Shown here piece by piece: positions 55,453 to 64,000 of a DNA stretch of 64,000 bases. A program made the translations under genes and the position numbers. Within the stretch, counting starts at the first letter, position 1. Each line of letters opens with the position of its first letter. Below the pieces are notes generated by a model, which searched no databases, had not been told where the DNA came from, and worked only from the letters and a program-made list of their open reading frames with translations. The DNA is from Kingdonia uniflora (lineage: Eukaryota; Streptophyta; Magnoliopsida; Ranunculales; Circaeasteraceae). The stretch spans positions 930,001 through 994,000 of the forward strand of contig JACGCM010001217.1 in NCBI GenBank assembly GCA_014058105.1. Direction: 5' to 3'.

Positions 55453-56623
55453 ATCTGTGTAAGAGGTAAAGTAGTTGAGAAAAACTAATTTCGACCTGAA
55501 GAGATCGCTGAGTAGAGCAAGGGATTCGGTGGCTCGTGTTCAACAGGTATTAAATAAAGCTGAGTATGAGAGAAGGCAGTTTAAATCTAATTCGGAGAAA
55601 AACTTTAAAGAATTATATGACCTCCAGTGTAAATATGCTAAGGTAAAAATAGAAAGGGTTGAGGTGTTAAGAAAGGAAGAGGAAAGAGAGGTGTTAGTTT
55701 GAAAACCAAAAGAGTTTACCTGTTTTACGACCCGAGTGATAAGGCTAAGTGTCAAAGTCTATTGATAGCTCTGACATTATATTTTGAGGTCGAAGTAGAT
55801 AGTGAACGGGGTTTAAAAGAAGCTTTTATAGAGCCTTTGAAGGAAAAGGGTTTGGTACCTAACCCAACTCGAGTAATATTTATAGCTCAAGAAACACAAA
55901 ATCGTCATACTGTAGATACGAAAAAATGTTCAGCGCGAGCTGGGGTGTCCGTTATATGGGGTGATGTAGAACCTTTACCTAATGTTTTTGGCTTTATGTA
56001 GGACCGAAGGGCAATGAGGATTATGTTTTTCAGGATAAGGAAAGAGCAAATAAAGGTTCAACTAAAGTTAAAGGGTGAATTAAAGGAGTTGCAAGATGTA
56101 ATGTCGCAACATATTGAGCAAAAAAAATGTCTTTAGCGATGCAATTGCCAAAAGAAGTAACTGTTCAAAAGAAGGTAGAAGGTGATGTGAGGGCCTTAGG
56201 TGTATTGCAAAATGAAACACGTACGCGTTTGCACAGGGCGTATATGCAGTTGAAGGAGCATATGTATCAATCACGAGCAAAATCCACAGCTCGAACGGAG
56301 CACGAGTGTCATGTAGAAAGTATGATTGATTTTTATGAAGGGGAGCAGGCGAGGGTAGAGAACGAATTTATAAAGTTCATAATTGATTGTGGTATACAAA
56401 AGATGAGGAGGATAAGGTTATTGAAAAACTAATTTCTAGGCCGAGAGAGAATATCTCAGAAGAGGACGAGGAGGAGGTCGAGAGTCTGGTGCTATGGTCA
56501 CAGCGAAAGCAACGCCTACAGGAAGTGGTAACCTTTATGGCTCTATTGGATGTTCGTGTAGAAAATGCAAAGAGTGCGAGAAATAAGGGGCAATCTTCTC
56601 GTAACTCGAAAAACCTAAAGTAG
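55453..56623 (+). pseudogene. Antisense coiled-coil gene 1 of element C
   Basis: Open stretches in changing frames: NFDLKRSLSRARDSVARVQQ and EYERRQFKSNSEKNFKELYD (55480-55700), VYLFYDPSDKAKCQSLLIAL (55714), ALTLYFEVEVDSERGLKEAF, then KEVTVQKKVEGDVRALGVLQ, HRAYMQLKEHMYQSRAKSTA (56150-56300) and DVRVENAKSARNKGQSSRNS to a TAG at 56621. Long charged helices suggest a coiled coil. It may be the 3' part of the spliced gene before it rather than a separate gene. It has no catalytic motif and no known family. Confidence 0.45.
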
Positions 56624-56849
56624 ACTTTGGTAAACTATTTTTACCAAACTTGCATGTGCAATAGATTTTGGTAAACTATTTTTGATGTTGAATGAAAGTT
56701 GCTCTCTGCGATGACCATATAAATAGATCAATGTATTGATATTACTCAAATATTATGTTCTTGAGTAAATTTTTGATCACTGTGATATGTAATTTGTTTG
56801 AATATGTAAAATAGTAGTTTTGTGAATGTTGATTATTGTTGTAGGGTGA

Positions 56850-58080
56850 ATTGGCAGAGGTTAGGAAGTAGTGTGAAGAATGACGTGCTTTAAATGAAAA
56901 ATTGAATGCTGATCAGAATATCCAACAGGAAACATTAAAAAAATGTTACTTATTTAAAAGAGAAGATGGAGGTGATAATAGTGGAGGAATAAAGCATAGT
57001 TGCTCGTTTGATCGAACAACTGGAAGGTAAAGAGGCTGAACCAGCCATTTAGCTAAGAGAGATAGAGGGATTAAAAGAAGTTATTAGGAAAAAGGATGTG
57101 GAAATTTTGGGTATTTCAGTACAAATCAACCAACAAGGGGCAGAGTTGACATCTGCATGAACTTAAATTACAGATCTATTGGCAGTGTTAGAGAAGGAAG
57201 TAAATAATGTGAAAGATTTGCAATATTAGATAAACATGCTCAAAGCGAAGAGAGTTGGCGCGCGAGCAGCTATGGAAGTGGTAAATAATCACGTTCGTAA
57301 ATTTGTAGTATTGTGGTATGTTACGAACATGATGTTAACCGAGACAAAAGAGGCCCATAGTGAATAGAACGAAATGATAAATAAGATTGGATCAGGATCT
57401 GTGCTTTAGAGCATAACGTTCAAATGATGTGGTTAGACATTTTAGAGTATAAATCAAAAAATGGGAAACTGCGTGATCTGAAGACCAAATTAGAAGCTGA
57501 TCTTTTCAAGGCTATAATAAGTCTTGAGGCAGAAGTGCTAGAGAGGAAGTTTAATCAAGTTTGTGTAGACGAATCTGCAGGGCTGGTGGCAAATATGGAT
57601 GAGTTTATGGCGATAATGGAAGGTTGTAATAATGCGACATTGAGTAAAAAACAAGCGGTAGAAGAACGCTGTAAAAGTTTGGAAGCTCTGCTGGAGGAGG
57701 CCAAAGGAAAACTTACAGAGTTTATTCTTCCTGATAAAGTAAAATGTGAGGCAAGAAATGCGCATGAGAGAGAAATAACGGCAGTACTCTCTTTCTTTGT
57801 ATCCGAGTTCATGAGATTGGAGGTGGAAAGTAAAACTGTATATGATAGGCTAGTTGCCGATGGTGTACAGTGTGAAATGCGGTTGATACGATCCGAGTAC
57901 CTGGATCCCATGATGGAAAAAATTGGTAATCTTACAAAGAGTAAGGTTGAAGAAGGAAAACAAATTGTAATTGGGAAGATGCTAGAGTTTATGCATCTGC
58001 GACTGTGTGGGGAAAGTTCACGTAATGCTGTACGGCCTGATAGCTCAAGTAACAGTTCGAGTGATAGCTCGAATAATTGA
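56850..58080 (+). pseudogene. Antisense coiled-coil gene 2 of element C, with 218-residue open part
   Basis: The 5' part (56850-57420) is decayed (ALNEKLNADQNIQQETLKK and similar, many stops). The 3' part is open from 57424: MMWLDILEYKSKNGKLRDLK, LEADLFKAIISLEAEVLERK, QAVEERCKSLEALLEEAKGK, EFMRLEVESKTVYDRLVADG and a Ser-rich end (SSSNSSSDSSNN, 58041-58077). Alternating charged and hydrophobic residues point to a long coiled coil; the Ser-rich end follows GESSRNAVRPD, reminiscent of GQSSRNSKNLK at the end of coiled-coil gene 1, so the two may be tandem duplicates. No known family. Confidence 0.5.
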
Positions 58081-58249
58081 TGAGGCGTTATGATTGTTAG
58101 AAGGGATTATTCATACTATATCAATGAAAATATAGTAGATAGAGTGTAACACGGTGGGACAGTTGATAAAAGTAATTATCTGTACAAAATTGTACTAACC
58201 TTGTGATGAATCGATTGTGATGTATAGGCCTAGTAGCCATTTTGCCGTA

Positions 58250-58665
58250 TAATAGAGAGTTGGTTTGGATGAAGCAGCACATGCTTAATATAATAGAAGA
58301 TCAGTTTGGCTGAAGTAACAAACGATCTATAAAATATAAAATAGAAGATTAGTTTGACTGAAGCAACAAACGATCTATAATGTAATATAGGATCAATTTT
58401 GCTGAAGCAACAAATGATCTGTAATGTAATAAAAGATCAATTTGGCTGAAGCAACAAACGATTTGTAATGTAATAGAAATCAATTTGGCTGAAACAACAA
58501 ACGATCTGTAATGTAATATTATATCAATTTGGCTGAAGCAACAAATGATCTGTAATGTAATAGAAGATTAGTTTGGCTAAAGCAGCAAATGATCTGTAAT
58601 GTAATAGAAGATCAATTTGGCTAAAGCAACAAATGATCTGTAATGTACTAAAATGGGGTGAACCC
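58250..58665 (+). repeat. Tandem array (about 45-55 bp) between integrase and antisense genes of element C
   Basis: Eight to nine units of AGAAGATCAATTTGGCTGAAGCAACAAACGATCTGTAATGTAAT type (written here in parts: AGAAGATCAATTTGGCTGAA / GCAACAAACGATCTGTAATG / TAAT). The reverse complement, TACATTACAGATCGTTTGTT, aligns with TACATTACAGGTCGGTTATT of the element E array. Confidence 0.9.
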
Positions 58666-58913
58666 ACTGGTAATCTATGATGTTTAAACATGTAATATGT
58701 ATATAGAAGTACTTGTACAATATAGTAGAAAAGTACTGTAGTGTAGGGCAATCAAACACAAGTATTTCATTATTGTAGGATTGACATACAAAGAATGGTA
58801 GACGGAAAATAGTAGACAGTACTCTGATGTATGGCGATCAAACATAAGTATTTCATTGATGTCAGACCGACGTACGAGATGATAGATTTATTTAGAAAGT
58901 ACATTGTGATAGA

Positions 58914-59790
58914 TTATTGTCTTTGATATAGCTTCAATCTCCTCGTGTTCCAAGGATTAGGCACTCGTTCCCTAAGTTTGGCGGCGAGGTCGTAAGAGCC
59001 AAGTTTACTTTTTCCAATAATGATAAAAGGATCTTCCCAATTTTTGGCAAGTTTTCCAGCATTGACTTCTTTTCTATATTTGGGGACTTCTCGGTGGACT
59101 AGATCATTAATTTTGAACTCTCTATGACGAACTCGTTTGTTATAAGATCTGGCTAAAGCCTGGTGGTATTTTCCCAAGTTCATGATTGCTCTGTCTCTAG
59201 TTTTCTCAATCCAATTCATGTTATATGCCAACTGGAATTCGTTCTTTTCATCTGTCATGGTATGGTCTTGTAATGGGTGATAATATTGAGTGGGATGATT
59301 GTCTCAGTACCGTACGCTAATAGGAATGACGTGTATCCAGTCGATACACGATGTATTGTACGATATACCCATAATACACGTGGTAATTCTTTTACACAGT
59401 TACCCTTCTCTGTCAATCGCTTCCTAATTCCATCGACAATAGTTCGATTGGTGATTTCGGCCTGACCATTTCCTTGTGGGTAGTATGGATTGGATGGAGA
59501 GTGGATGATGTTGTATTGATTGAGGAACTTAACCACTCTGGAACCAACGAACTGAGGTTCATTGTCGATTATGATAAGATGAGGGCAACCAAAACGTATT
59601 ATGATGGTTTTCCATATAAACTTGATGACTTCATTTTTACGTGTTCGACATAAAGGAACTGCTTCTACCTATTTGGTGAAGTAATCTGCTGCTACTAGGA
59701 GGTGCGTCATCTTGCCCGGCGCAGTGGGAAACTCCCTTGCGAGATTGAGGGCCCATCTTCTGAATGGCTAAATAACCTTGCATATTCGAT
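58914..59790 (-). pseudogene. Integrase of element C
   Basis: Read downward from 59790: WALNLAREFPTAPGKMTHLL, then VAADYFTK (first catalytic Asp) and a TAG in place of the usual Trp, IIIRFGCPHLIIIDNEPQFV (second Asp), YYPQGNGQAEITNRTIVDGI (the Glu), VLWVYRTIHRVSTGYTSFLL, a break near 59258, and the C-terminal part DRAIMNLGKYHQALARSYNK, GKLAKNWEDPFIIIGKSKLG, NPWNTRRLKLYQRQ. This is a Ty3/gypsy integrase core with its D, D and E all visible. It has a stop and a frameshift. It ends 250 bp from the tandem array. Confidence 0.85.
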
Positions 59791-59799
59791 GGCTTGAGC

Positions 59800-60330
59800 T
59801 TTCATTTTAGGCTAAAAGACTCATTGAGTAAGAGATCGATTTGTTAAAGATCGTCCTGCTGTATGGGATTCACAAGTGCCTTCGTAAAGTTCATGCAGGA
59901 ATTTTTAAGCCTGTTTGTTCGATAAACATTCGAGATAGGGTCCTGTAACTGATATTTTATAAAGGAAATTATCGGCCATAACGTATCACTTAGCATTATC
60001 AAGCATACGTCTTCTTTTAGTGGGATCTTTAGGGAGTTCACCGTTAAAATTGTTTTGGGGTATGATATATGTAAGAAAAGCTCATCTCCAATCGTCCTCA
60101 TCCTCTTCAACGCCCACGGTATTAACAAAATTTGAGCTTATGATATTAATGCTGGGGGTGGATAGTATTTTGATCTTAAAATATCAAGCTTCTGTTCTGA
60201 GGACTCCTGCCAGATAGGCAATAAAATCAGAATGTGTGTTTTCTCTGTGAGGTAAATGTTTAATGGTAGCTTTATTGAATCTGCGCATTCTGTCGGCTAC
60301 TGCTGCAGTATAATCAATCATTTTTTTGTT
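59800..60330 (-). other. Linker and integrase zinc-binding remnant of element C
   Basis: Between integrase core and the second RNase H. The minus strand reads short pieces such as KRMRTIGDELFLHISYPKTI (60110-60050) and NVYRTNRLKNSCMNFTKALV, consistent with the decayed linker and H2C2 region but not certain. No other gene. Confidence 0.4.
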
Positions 60331-60333
60331 TTT

Positions 60334-60600
60334 TTAAAATTTATCTGTATAATGGTTCACAATGAGTAAAGAGTTCGTGTACACAGATAACTCGAAGACT
60401 CCAATCTCTAAGGCCATATCGAGACCGTTAATTAATGCCTTATATTCAGTCTCATTGTTTGTAGCTTCAAAGTTGAGTTTGATTGCTTTTTCAATTATGT
60501 CATTGGAAGGCGTAACAAGGACGATGCCGATGCCTAACCCCATAGGCTCGGCTGAACCATCAGTTAGAAGACGCCAATCATTTTGAGAATCAAATCTGAC
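60334..60600 (-). pseudogene. Second (archaeal-type) RNase H of element C
   Basis: Minus strand: DGSAEPMGLGIGIVLVTPSN, then IKLNFEATNNETEYKALING, LDMALEIGVFELSVYTNSLL and IVNHYTDKF. This is the same additional RNase H as in element B, with Asp, Glu and the T-N-S (normally T-D-S) position visible. It marks C as a Tat-type Ty3/gypsy element. The segment is nearly free of stops. Confidence 0.75.
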
Positions 60601-60649
60601 TTTTATGCAAACTATTCTTCATTAATTTTTGTACTATCTTCTTCCCAGT

Positions 60650-62340
60650 CAGGATCTTATACTGGGAAGTCAATAGGAAAATATGTTACTGCTTGACCTT
60701 TCAGAATGCCGTGGTTTGAAACGTATGTCATGCTCGTCAAGAGTTACCGACCATTGTAGTACTCGTCTGGATTTCTTACGTTTGGAAAAGATTTCGCACA
60801 AAGAATAATTTGTCATTACTCGAACTGAGTGGGCTTGGAAATACTATTTTAACTTCTGAGATGTGTAAATGAGAGCTAACAGTAGTTTCTTGATCTTGGT
60901 ATATCGATATTCTGTGGGAGTGAGGGTTTTGCTGATGAAGTAGACAGGTTTCTCTGTCTTCTCATCAAGTTGAATAAGGACAAAACTCAATGATTCTTCA
61001 GCAACGGCAAATATATGGCGAGTTCTTCTCCTTCCTTAGGTGTACTCACCACTAGTGGTTTGCCCAAATAACGTTTGAGTTCCTGAAATGTTGTTTAACA
61101 TTCTGGAGTCCACTCGATCTCAAGATCTTTTTTAGATTTCTTTTTTAATGTCCGTTTATGCAATAGATCGAATAACCATCGACATCGATATGAAGACATG
61201 GAGATAAAGCGATTTACTGCTGCTATCTTACCTTCTAGCTTCTTTATGTCTTTCTTTGTTTAAGGAGAAGATATAGATAACACTGCACGAATACGATCTG
61301 GATCAGCCTCTATGACTTCTTTGCTGATCAAATTGTCCAAGAATTTACCTGACTGGACCCTGAACTAGCACTTAGCAGGATTGAGTCTCATTTTATAGAA
61401 ATGAAGAATTTTGAAAGTTGTATGTAAATATGCGATATGGTTCACCTTTTTGAGACTTTTACACAACATATCATCAATGTATACTTCCATCATTTTTAGA
61501 GATGGTCTTTGAACATCTGTGTCATGAACCTTTGATAAGTGGCTTCAGCATTCTTGAGATCGAAAGACATAACCCTGTAGTAATATAGACCATGCTCTAT
61601 AATAAAAGTTATTTTCTCTTGATCGTCAGGTAGTAGAGGTATTTGATTATACCCTAGTGCGACATCCATCATGGATAAGAGTCTATGCCCTACGGTAGAA
61701 TCGAGCAGATGGTTTATGATAGGAAGTGGGAAACTATCCTTCGGAGTATATTTGTTGAGGTCCGTGAAATCTATGCACACTCTGATCTTGGCATTTTTCT
61801 TCGGTACTGCAACAATGTTCGAGATTCATTCTGGATAATTGGTTTTTCAGATAAAACCAACTTCAATAAGTTAATCGATCTATTTGTTAACTTCTTCTCA
61901 GAGTCTTAGTGTTAAAACTCTCTATTTTTGTTTGACGGCTTCAGCTTTATCTTTCAAATTAAGCTTATGGAAAGCCAGATTGGGATTGATGCCCAAGATT
62001 TCGTGTAACATCCAAACGAATACATCACTATAGTCTTTAAGGAACTGAATAAGAACATCTCATTCTGCTGTGGGTAGAAGAGTTCCAATGAATGTTTCTC
62101 ATTTATCCCTACTGATTTCAACGTACTCTGTAATTTCTATACTTAGCAGCTGGTTTTCTATAGAGTTCACTGTAAAGTTTTTTGTAATGTTTCCTGTTAT
62201 TTTCTATAATTACTATGCGATTTGTGGCATCGATGGTTCTGGTATGATGGTAACAGTATTTTCACAAGCTTGAGCTAGCTTCTAACTGCCTTTGATTTTG
62301 TTAATGTCGTCATTCCATTCGAATCACAGCGCCAAATGGT
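60650..62340 (-). pseudogene. Reverse transcriptase and RNase H of element C
   Basis: Minus strand from 62340: DYSDVFVWMLHEILGINPNL (about 62040), EVGFI and ISNIVAVPKKNAKIRVCIDF (61830-61765), TDLNKYTPKDSFPLPIINHL, MMDVALGYNQIPLLPDDQEK, MSFDLKNAEATYQRFMTQMF (61570-61500). After a TAG the catalytic box is intact: MMEVYIDDMLCKSLKKVNH (61492-61436). Then the thumb, GKIAAVNRFISMSSYRCRWL (61235), EIEWTPEC (61115) and RNase H pieces (PKEGEELAIYLPLLKNH at about 61030). Several stops and frameshifts. Confidence 0.85.
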
Positions 62341-62344
62341 AGGT

Positions 62345-63500
62345 CGACATAATAACTCGTATATTATATAGCCAAGAATATCTCATTATCCTCAAATAAC
62401 GGGATTTTGCATTGATAACACCTATTTTACAGACTCCTATTTTGCAATAGAAAAATCGCGCAAACAAGTTCAATATAAAAATTCATGATGCTAGAACGAA
62501 GACATTTCATTATTTCGAAAATTCCTCTTTCAAAATACTTTACAGATAAATAAAATGTTCCAAATCATTCTAACGGATTACTTTACAAAGTTACAGTTCG
62601 AATTACTTTTCAGCAGTCTACAGGGAAGAAGATGTAAATTTGAAGCAACTTCCAAACTCTAATCCCATGATGCAAGGTCCAAGAAATAGTTTGAACTGGA
62701 AATCACAGATGAAAGATCTTATTTATGGCTAATATTTATGGTTCATGGATCAAAATGATCTCCTCCATCATCGCTACTTCTTCCACCATAACCCCCACCC
62801 CGCATGCTAGAGAAAGATGGAAGGTCCTATTTTTTTAAAAGGTCCCACTCACTAGCAGGATACCGGCGAGACTCCCTTGGACGAACGCCGGCCGCTTCAT
62901 CTTTAGTTGTCATATCCTCCTCCGCCAGGAAAAAAAGCCCATTTTGGCGCTCTACCTTAAATGTCAGCAGATAGTGAAACCGTGCCATAGATAATAATCA
63001 TCCCCCGCCTCTATTACTTTTTTAGATGACATGCGGTGATAGGTAGGCGACACAGGAATTGGTGTCGGTAGATGTAGAGGCTGGTATCCAAATTACCGAA
63101 TACGCAATTCCTCTATTTTTCTACAAATCCTAGACTTTTGAGATTGGTTCCTGGTAGTCGCCATACTCTCAACAGTCAAGGTTTTCAGAAACAGAAACAA
63201 GAATAGAGACGAAGAGAATCAGAGATAAAAACTTGGTTCATCACACTCACCTCAGAATGTTTTTTATACAATGATGAGCATTTAAAGCAGACTTTTCAAA
63301 TTCCCAATGACAGATGGATTTCCTATGCAAGCAACATTGACTAGAACCATTGGTTCTAGGAAACCTAAAATACACTAACAAATATTTATGAATATACATT
63401 GGAAATGATTCCCTGATAGTAGCTGCAACATTAATGATACTTCTCAACCAACACCACTCGCCCGCAAGGTTTCTCGTACTGTTGGCTGAGAGGGGGCGGC
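62345..63500 (+). mobile_element. Inverted 3'-end fragment of a C-family element (D)
   Basis: This block is an inverted copy of about 50310-51500. On its minus strand lies the relic of small gene A: MATTRNQSQKSRICRKIEEL (ATG at 63164), LHLPTPIPVSPTYHRMSS and EAGDDYYLWHG, decayed after that to about 62790. The sequence at 63440-63500 (CTTCTCAACCAACACCACTC ... GAGAGGGGGCGGC) is the pre-LTR segment with polypurine tract, in plus orientation. So this is a 3' end facing right, fused near 62340 to element C's pol, which faces left. Confidence 0.65.
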
Positions 63501-63612
63501 TGTAGTGGCTTATTCTGCATCTCGAACTCATGTTTCATCTTCGAACTACATGTGAACTTTCGATCTCATCAACAGAGCATGTGGCATAGTTAGATGTAAG
63601 ACAACAACATCA
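63501..63612 (+). repeat. LTR start of fragment D (truncated)
   Basis: TGTAGTGGCTTATTCTGCAT matches the first bases of the C and E LTRs; colinearity is lost after about 63610 (GTGGCATAGTTAG). About 110 bp remain. Confidence 0.75.
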
Positions 63613-63631
63613 AGAAGAAAATACAGCACGA

Positions 63632-64000
63632 GTTTCTCGACCAACACCACTCAACCATAATGCTCCTCGTACTCTTGGTTGAGGGCCATCCTGTAATAGC
63701 TTATTTCATATCTCGGACTCATGCTTCATCCTCGAACTCTCCAGCATAGATGAAGCGCTACTAAAGATATATTTAGTATTCTTAAGTTCGAGTCATCACT
63801 TTTGACCCCTACATCAACAGTTCGGGTTAAACAGAAGTACAACCATCTATAAAGCCATTATACAGCAACAAGAATCCGAACGTTACACAATCTGGTCAAA
63901 GAGTATCTAACATATATTTTGAAACGTCCATCATCAAGAATCTTAATGGTTGTCAAATGGTCATATTATAAAACCAATAAATAGGACAAGAGAATTCAAG
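63632..64000 (+). repeat. Second pre-LTR segment and LTR start, running off the window
   Basis: GTTTCTCGACCAACACCACT... GGTTGAGGGCCATCC (63632-63691) repeats the pre-LTR segment, and TGTAATAGCTTATTTCATAT starts another LTR at 63692. It reaches the TATA region (CCAATAAATAGG, about 63972) at the window edge. So a second 3' end, or a tandem, lies directly beside D. Confidence 0.75.

Noticed and set aside
1..64000. tRNA, rRNA, riboswitch or bacterial operon signals
   Set aside because: None found; introns, TATA boxes and plant transposon families explain the window.

Overview
This window looks like intergenic, transposon-packed chromatin of a flowering plant, most likely a eudicot. It is AT-rich and its genes are split by short GT-AG introns. 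Nearly every recognisable protein belongs to a plant transposable element. I recognise one probable host gene: a two-exon SWIB/MDM2-domain gene at 41957-44411 (127 residues, intact). I see no rRNA, tRNA, CRISPR or bacterial features. Most element genes carry stops or frameshifts, and many stops are TGA or TAG readable as C-to-T or G-to-A decay.

Region 1 (1 to about 38.2 kb, host of the nest): a large Mutator-like element (MULE). Reading along the window it holds a decayed Ulp1-type protease gene (+, 49-7316), a small coiled-coil ORF (+, 9677-9934), a GRF-type zinc-finger ORF (-, 10108-10545), a tandemly duplicated coiled-coil gene (+, 11380-11814 and 12439-12870) and a MuDR-type transposase (-, from 37297 down to about 13.5 kb). 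A short motif around TTTGTCATTTGTT fills its introns and spacers.

Region 2 (15700-36358): LTR retrotransposon complex A sits inside the transposase gene. Removing it with one copy of the imperfect 5-bp target duplication (GAAGT/GAATT) restores the transposase reading frame. Complex A is itself split by an 11.8-kb Ty3/gypsy element B (22437-34274, duplication CATGG/CACGG). The order of events is therefore MULE, then A, then B. A third insertion, a 2.9-kb candidate solo LTR (3808-6724), splits the Ulp1-like gene.

Region 3 (38.4-41.8 kb): remains of another LTR element (E). Its truncated 3' LTR ends 172 bp before the SWIB start codon. Region 4 (41.9-49.7 kb): the SWIB gene, a MITE-like inverted-repeat element, palindrome-bearing repeats, a plant-mobile-domain gene relic and a Myb/SANT-like relic.

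Region 5 (49.75-64 kb): Ty3/gypsy element C on the minus strand (same LTR family as E), fused to the inverted 3' ends of relatives (D). C has reverse transcriptase, two RNase H regions and integrase on the minus strand. About 7.5 kb of plus-strand genes lie between integrase and the 3' LTR.

Common theme: the three retroelement families A, B and C each carry genes antisense to the LTRs, next to the 3' LTR. These include small ORFs and a spliced gene with coiled-coil regions. In B and C a tandem array separates the antisense genes from pol; in A the arrays lie at the inner ends of the antisense genes and no pol is seen. In B and C the spliced gene shares a recognisable domain and the same phase-1 intron position. 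Antisense genes are known from some Tat-lineage elements; the size and repetition of the pattern here, and the multi-gene MULE with its dense motif, are the two systems most worth a second look.
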